From: an uncultured Nitrosospira sp.
GTDB taxonomy: Bacteria > Nitrospirota > Nitrospiria > Nitrospirales > Nitrospiraceae
DNA: 35,387 nt
NCBI GenBank assembly: GCA_900696515.1
Contig: CAADGK010000070.1
Location: 1-35,387 of the forward strand
Direction of reading: 5' to 3'
Each line of letters starts with the position of its first letter. Within the stretch, counting starts at the first letter, position 1. Made by a program: the position numbers and the translations under genes. This document shows positions 32,202 through 35,387 of the stretch, piece after piece. The notes beneath the pieces are model-generated. The model saw only the letters and a list, made by a program, of their open reading frames with translations. It had not been told where the DNA came from and searched no databases.

Positions 32202-34804
32202 TGGTGACGCTGACCGTCCTGATTGCCGGGTTAGGTCTCATCCTCCTGTTCATGCTGATCCAACGTGTCCGGGAAGCAGACGCACACGTGACGTTGAAGA
32301 AGCATCGCTCCCAGGATGCGGGCCTGTCGGATCTCTTGATCTACGCGGCCATGGTGGAGGACGGCGTGATCGTCGGGAAAAACGGCTCGCTCATGGCGGC
32401 CTGGATCTACAGCGGAGACGATCAGGCCAGCAGTACGGAACCTCAGCGCGAAGCGGTGTCGTTTCGGATCAATCAAGCCTTGAGTCCCTTGGGCAACGGA
32501 TGGATGGTGCATGTGGATGCGGTGCGGCGGCGGGCAGCGGGGTATGCCGCGCCCGGCCTCTCCCATTTTCCCGATCCACTGACGGCCGCGCTGGACGAAG
32601 AACGGCGGCGGCTCTTTGAAGGATTAGGAGCCATGTACGACGGCTATTTTGTCGTGACCCTCACGTATGTGCCGCCGTTGGTGGCGCAACGCAAGTTCGT
32701 GGAGCTGATGTTCGACGATGACCAGGCGGAAGTCAGCGCCCAGGACCGCACGAACGGATTGGTGGAGCAATTCACCCGGGACTGTTCGTCGTTTGAATCG
32801 CGGTTGTCGTCGGTCTTTCGCCTCCAACGCCTCCGCGGACACTCCCTCATCCTCGAAGATGGCTCGACCGTCACCCATGATGAATTCCTGCGGTGGGTGC
32901 AACGCTGCGTGACCGGTCTGAATCAGCCGGTCCTCTTGCCCTCCCATCCGATGTATCTCGATGCCGTGATCGGCGGACAAGAATTGTGGACAGGCATCAT
33001 TCCAAAAATCGGCCGCCAGTACATGCAGGTCGTGGCGATCGAAGGCTTTCCGTTGGAGAGCACGCCAGGGATTCTGACGGCGCTCGGGGAGTTGCCCATC
33101 GAGTACCGCTGGTCGTCCCGCTTTATTTTCATGGATCAGCACGAAGCCGTCCGAGAGCTGACGCGCTATCGGCGGAAATGGAAGCAGAAAGTCAGAGGAT
33201 TTCTCGATCAAATCACGAACTCGCAGACCGGTCCACTAGATCAGGATGCGATGGCGATGGTCGCCGATGCGGAGGCCGCCATCGGGGAAGTGAATAGTGG
33301 ATTGATCGGGATGGGGTACTACACGAGTGTCGTGGTCCTCATGGATGAAGACCGGGGTAAAGTAGAACGGTCGGCACGGTACATCGAAAAGGTGCTGCAT
33401 CAATTAGGATTTGCCGCACGGATCGAAACGCTCAATACGATGGACGCCTTCTTGGGCAGCTTGCCGGGCCATGGTGTCGAAAATGTCCGGCGTCCGCCGT
33501 TGAACACCATGAACCTGGCGGATCTCCTGCCGACCAGTACGATCTGGACCGGCGGCGCCACCGCGCCCTGTCCCCTGTATCCGCCGAACGCTCCGCCCCT
33601 GATGCAGTGCGTGACGCATGGGGCCACCCCGTTCCGTCTCAATCTCCATGTCCGCGATGTCGGCCATACCTTGATGCTCGGACCGACCGGCTCAGGCAAA
33701 TCGACGCATCTGGGGATGCTTGCCGCACAACTGCGCCGGTACGAGGGCATGTCCGTCTTTGTCTTCGATAAGGGTCTGTCGATGTATCCCTTGGCGGCGG
33801 CGATTCGAGCCCACACGAAGGGGCAGAGCGGATTGCACTTCACCGTGGCGGGAGATTCCCACGAGTTGGCCTTTTGCCCCCTGCAATTTTTGGAGACCAA
33901 AGGGGATCGGGCCTGGGCGTTAGAGTGGATCGAGACCATGCTCGCCCTGAACGGCGTGAAGACCACACCGATCCAGCGGAACGCCATTGCGGAAACGGTC
34001 ATGGCGCTGCACGCCAATGCGTTGAGTCATGGCCACACCAGCGGATTGAACCAGCCGCCGGCCTCGCTCTCCGATTTCGTGAACATGGTGCAAGACGAAG
34101 AGATTCGCGAAGCCCTGAAGCAATACACCGTGAGCGGGGCCTTGGGTCATCTCCTCGATGCCGAACGGGACGGGCTCGCCCTCGCGGATTTCACCGTGTT
34201 TGAAATTGAGGAGTTGATGGGACTCGGGGACAAATATGCGCTTCCCACCATCTTGTATCTCTTTCACCGGATCGAACGGAGCTTGCGGGGCCAGCCCAGC
34301 GCCATCATCGTGGATGAAGCCTGGTTGATGCTGGGGCATCCGGTGATCCGCGAAAAGATCCGGGAATGGCTGAAAGTCCTGCGCAAGGCGAACTGCCTCG
34401 TGGTGCTGGCGACGCAGAGCCTCACGGACGCAGCCAATTCAGGCATTTTGGATGTGATCGTGGAATCCACGGCGACCAAGATCTTTTTGCCCAACGTCTT
34501 CGCCCGCGATGAGGACACCTCGGCGCTGTATCGCCGGATGGGGTTGAACTCGCGGCAAATTGAGATCTTGGCCACGGCCATTCCGAAGCGCCAGTATTAC
34601 TACAGTTCAGAATATGGCCATCGGCTCTACGACCTCGCATTAGGACCCTTGGCCCTCGCCTTCGTCGGCGCATCGGATAAAGAGTCCATCGCGGAGATCC
34701 GCGCGCTGATAGAAAAGCACGGGGAGGCCTGGACGGACGAATGGCTCGCGAGCCGGGGACTCACGCTGCGTGATTACGGAGCCTATGAAGAGGTAACCGC
34801 ATGA
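32198..34804 (+). CDS. trbE: Conjugal transfer ATPase TrbE (VirB4 family)
   Basis: This is an 868-residue protein. An N-terminal membrane segment (VLIAGLGLILLFMLIQ) is followed by the CagE/TrbE/VirB domain and the P-loop ATPase. Walker A is GPTGSGKSTHLG (from about residue 495) and Walker B is AIIVDEAWLML (about 702-708), followed by NCLVVLATQSLTDAANSGIL. It is the main ATPase of the type IV secretion machine. The start at 32198 gives the overlap with trbD and the membrane segment at the N-terminus; a longer upstream frame was rejected. Confidence 0.97.
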   Translation: MMVTLTVLIAGLGLILLFMLIQRVREADAHVTLKKHRSQDAGLSDLLIYAAMVEDGVIVGKNGSLMAAWIYSGDDQASSTEPQREAVSFRINQALSPLGNGWMVHVDAVRRRAAGYAAPGLSHFPDPLTAALDEERRRLFEGLGAMYDGYFVVTLTYVPPLVAQRKFVELMFDDDQAEVSAQDRTNGLVEQFTRDCSSFESRLSSVFRLQRLRGHSLILEDGSTVTHDEFLRWVQRCVTGLNQPVLLPSHPMYLDAVIGGQELWTGIIPKIGRQYMQVVAIEGFPLESTPGILTALGELPIEYRWSSRFIFMDQHEAVRELTRYRRKWKQKVRGFLDQITNSQTGPLDQDAMAMVADAEAAIGEVNSGLIGMGYYTSVVVLMDEDRGKVERSARYIEKVLHQLGFAARIETLNTMDAFLGSLPGHGVENVRRPPLNTMNLADLLPTSTIWTGGATAPCPLYPPNAPPLMQCVTHGATPFRLNLHVRDVGHTLMLGPTGSGKSTHLGMLAAQLRRYEGMSVFVFDKGLSMYPLAAAIRAHTKGQSGLHFTVAGDSHELAFCPLQFLETKGDRAWALEWIETMLALNGVKTTPIQRNAIAETVMALHANALSHGHTSGLNQPPASLSDFVNMVQDEEIREALKQYTVSGALGHLLDAERDGLALADFTVFEIEELMGLGDKYALPTILYLFHRIERSLRGQPSAIIVDEAWLMLGHPVIREKIREWLKVLRKANCLVVLATQSLTDAANSGILDVIVESTATKIFLPNVFARDEDTSALYRRMGLNSRQIEILATAIPKRQYYYSSEYGHRLYDLALGPLALAFVGASDKESIAEIRALIEKHGEAWTDEWLASRGLTLRDYGAYEEVTA

Positions 34805-35387
34805 GCAACTTGGTCGAAGCCTGGAAGGACGTGAAGTACCTATTGGGAGGGGAGAAAGCATCTCAGAACGAACGGCAGTCCCAGTCCCCGGTGGAGGGTG
34901 GACGGCGAACCGGAGAGAGCACGAATCCCTATCTCTCGGCGCGGCGGACCTGGAACGATCTGATGAAGGCGCAAGTCGCGACTCGTCGATCCTGGGAAAT
35001 GATCGCGATCCTCTGTCTGCTCATCGCTCTGGCCTCGGTGGGCGGGATCGCCTATGTCGGGAGCCAATCCAAGTTCATTCCCTTTCTCTACCACGTCGAT
35101 CCGCACGGCCATGCCACGGCGATTGGGCCGGTCGAGACGACAAGCCCGGCCGATTCGCGCGTGCTGGCCGCCACCATTGGCGAGTTCATCGCCAATGCGC
35201 GGCTGGTAACGGTCGATGCCGCCCTCCAGCGCAAAGCGGTCTATCAGGTCTATGCGATGTTGAGCGAACAGGATCCGGCGACAGGCAAGATGAACCAATG
35301 GATGAACGGGACCGAGGACTCGAACCCATTTACGAGAGCGGAGAAGGAAACGGTCACGGTGGACATTTCCACGGTCCTGCCGCAAAC
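34801..35387 (+). CDS. trbF: Conjugal transfer protein TrbF (VirB8 family), 3' end cut by the window
   Basis: The frame runs from the ATG at 34801 (overlapping the trbE stop) to the window end, giving about 195 residues. After a polar N-terminus (NPYLSARRTWNDLMKAQVAT) there is one membrane segment (MIAILCLLIALASVGGIAYV, about 67-87). The periplasmic part (FIPFLYHVDPHGHATAIGPV, VLAATIGEFIANARLVTVDA) is the VirB8/TrbF fold. The order trbE-trbF without trbJ/trbL between them is that of RP4-type clusters, not the Tn4371 arrangement. Confidence 0.93.
   Translation, partial: MSNLVEAWKDVKYLLGGEKASQNERQSQSPVEGGRRTGESTNPYLSARRTWNDLMKAQVATRRSWEMIAILCLLIALASVGGIAYVGSQSKFIPFLYHVDPHGHATAIGPVETTSPADSRVLAATIGEFIANARLVTVDAALQRKAVYQVYAMLSEQDPATGKMNQWMNGTEDSNPFTRAEKETVTVDISTVLPQ

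Noticed and set aside
30581-34861. Long antisense open frames across the trb genes
   Set aside because: They are shadows of G/C-rich coding sequence; the plus-strand genes have strong family motifs.

Overview
The window reads as a chromosomal segment of a Nitrospira-like bacterium (Nitrospirota). This placement is an inference. It rests on the combination of a homodimeric-E1 pyruvate dehydrogenase, a hydrogenase-4-like membrane complex, secreted cupredoxin-like proteins, many stand-alone receivers and PilZ proteins, and a moderately high G+C content. No rRNA or other phylogenetic marker is present. I saw no tRNA, rRNA, CRISPR array or intact transposase.

Left part (1-6841, mostly minus strand). 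There is the 5' part of an AhpD/carboxymuconolactone-decarboxylase-type gene with a thioredoxin-fold partner, a glycerophosphodiesterase remnant, two CheY-like receivers, a small zinc-ribbon protein, a PilZ protein, a receiver remnant, and then three minus-strand genes for exported proteins. The middle one of these three is a pseudogene. The one at 6068-6841 carries a type-1-copper-like C-x2-H-x2-M motif.

Centre (7426-17155, plus strand). A pyruvate dehydrogenase operon encodes E1, E2, E3 and a lipoate-protein ligase. It is followed by a small CxxC protein, a membrane PAS histidine kinase and an NtrC-type sigma-54 activator. The most striking regulatory signal is a pair of nearly identical sigma-54 promoters. 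One fires leftward to the cupredoxin-like gene (-24/-12 at 7063-7076). The other fires rightward to the CxxC/kinase/activator operon (13984-13997). Each has a near-identical 15-bp dyad at almost the same distance upstream (95 and 96 nt). This looks like a small self-regulated regulon that also controls the exported copper-type protein.

Right-centre (17516-29501). There is a lipoprotein, several small proteins (including a 35-residue membrane peptide with a perfect ribosome-binding site), and a six-gene hyfBCEFGI-like operon. Its large subunit lacks all four nickel-ligating cysteines, while the small subunit keeps its iron-sulfur cysteines. It is therefore an Ehr-type (energy-converting hydrogenase-related) complex rather than a hydrogenase. 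A type II NADH dehydrogenase-like gene follows, then a PilZ protein.

Right end (30515-35387). After about 1 kb without a recognisable gene, a tightly overlapping trbB-C-D-E-F cluster of an IncP-type conjugative type IV secretion system starts and runs off the window. It marks an integrative conjugative element or integrated plasmid.
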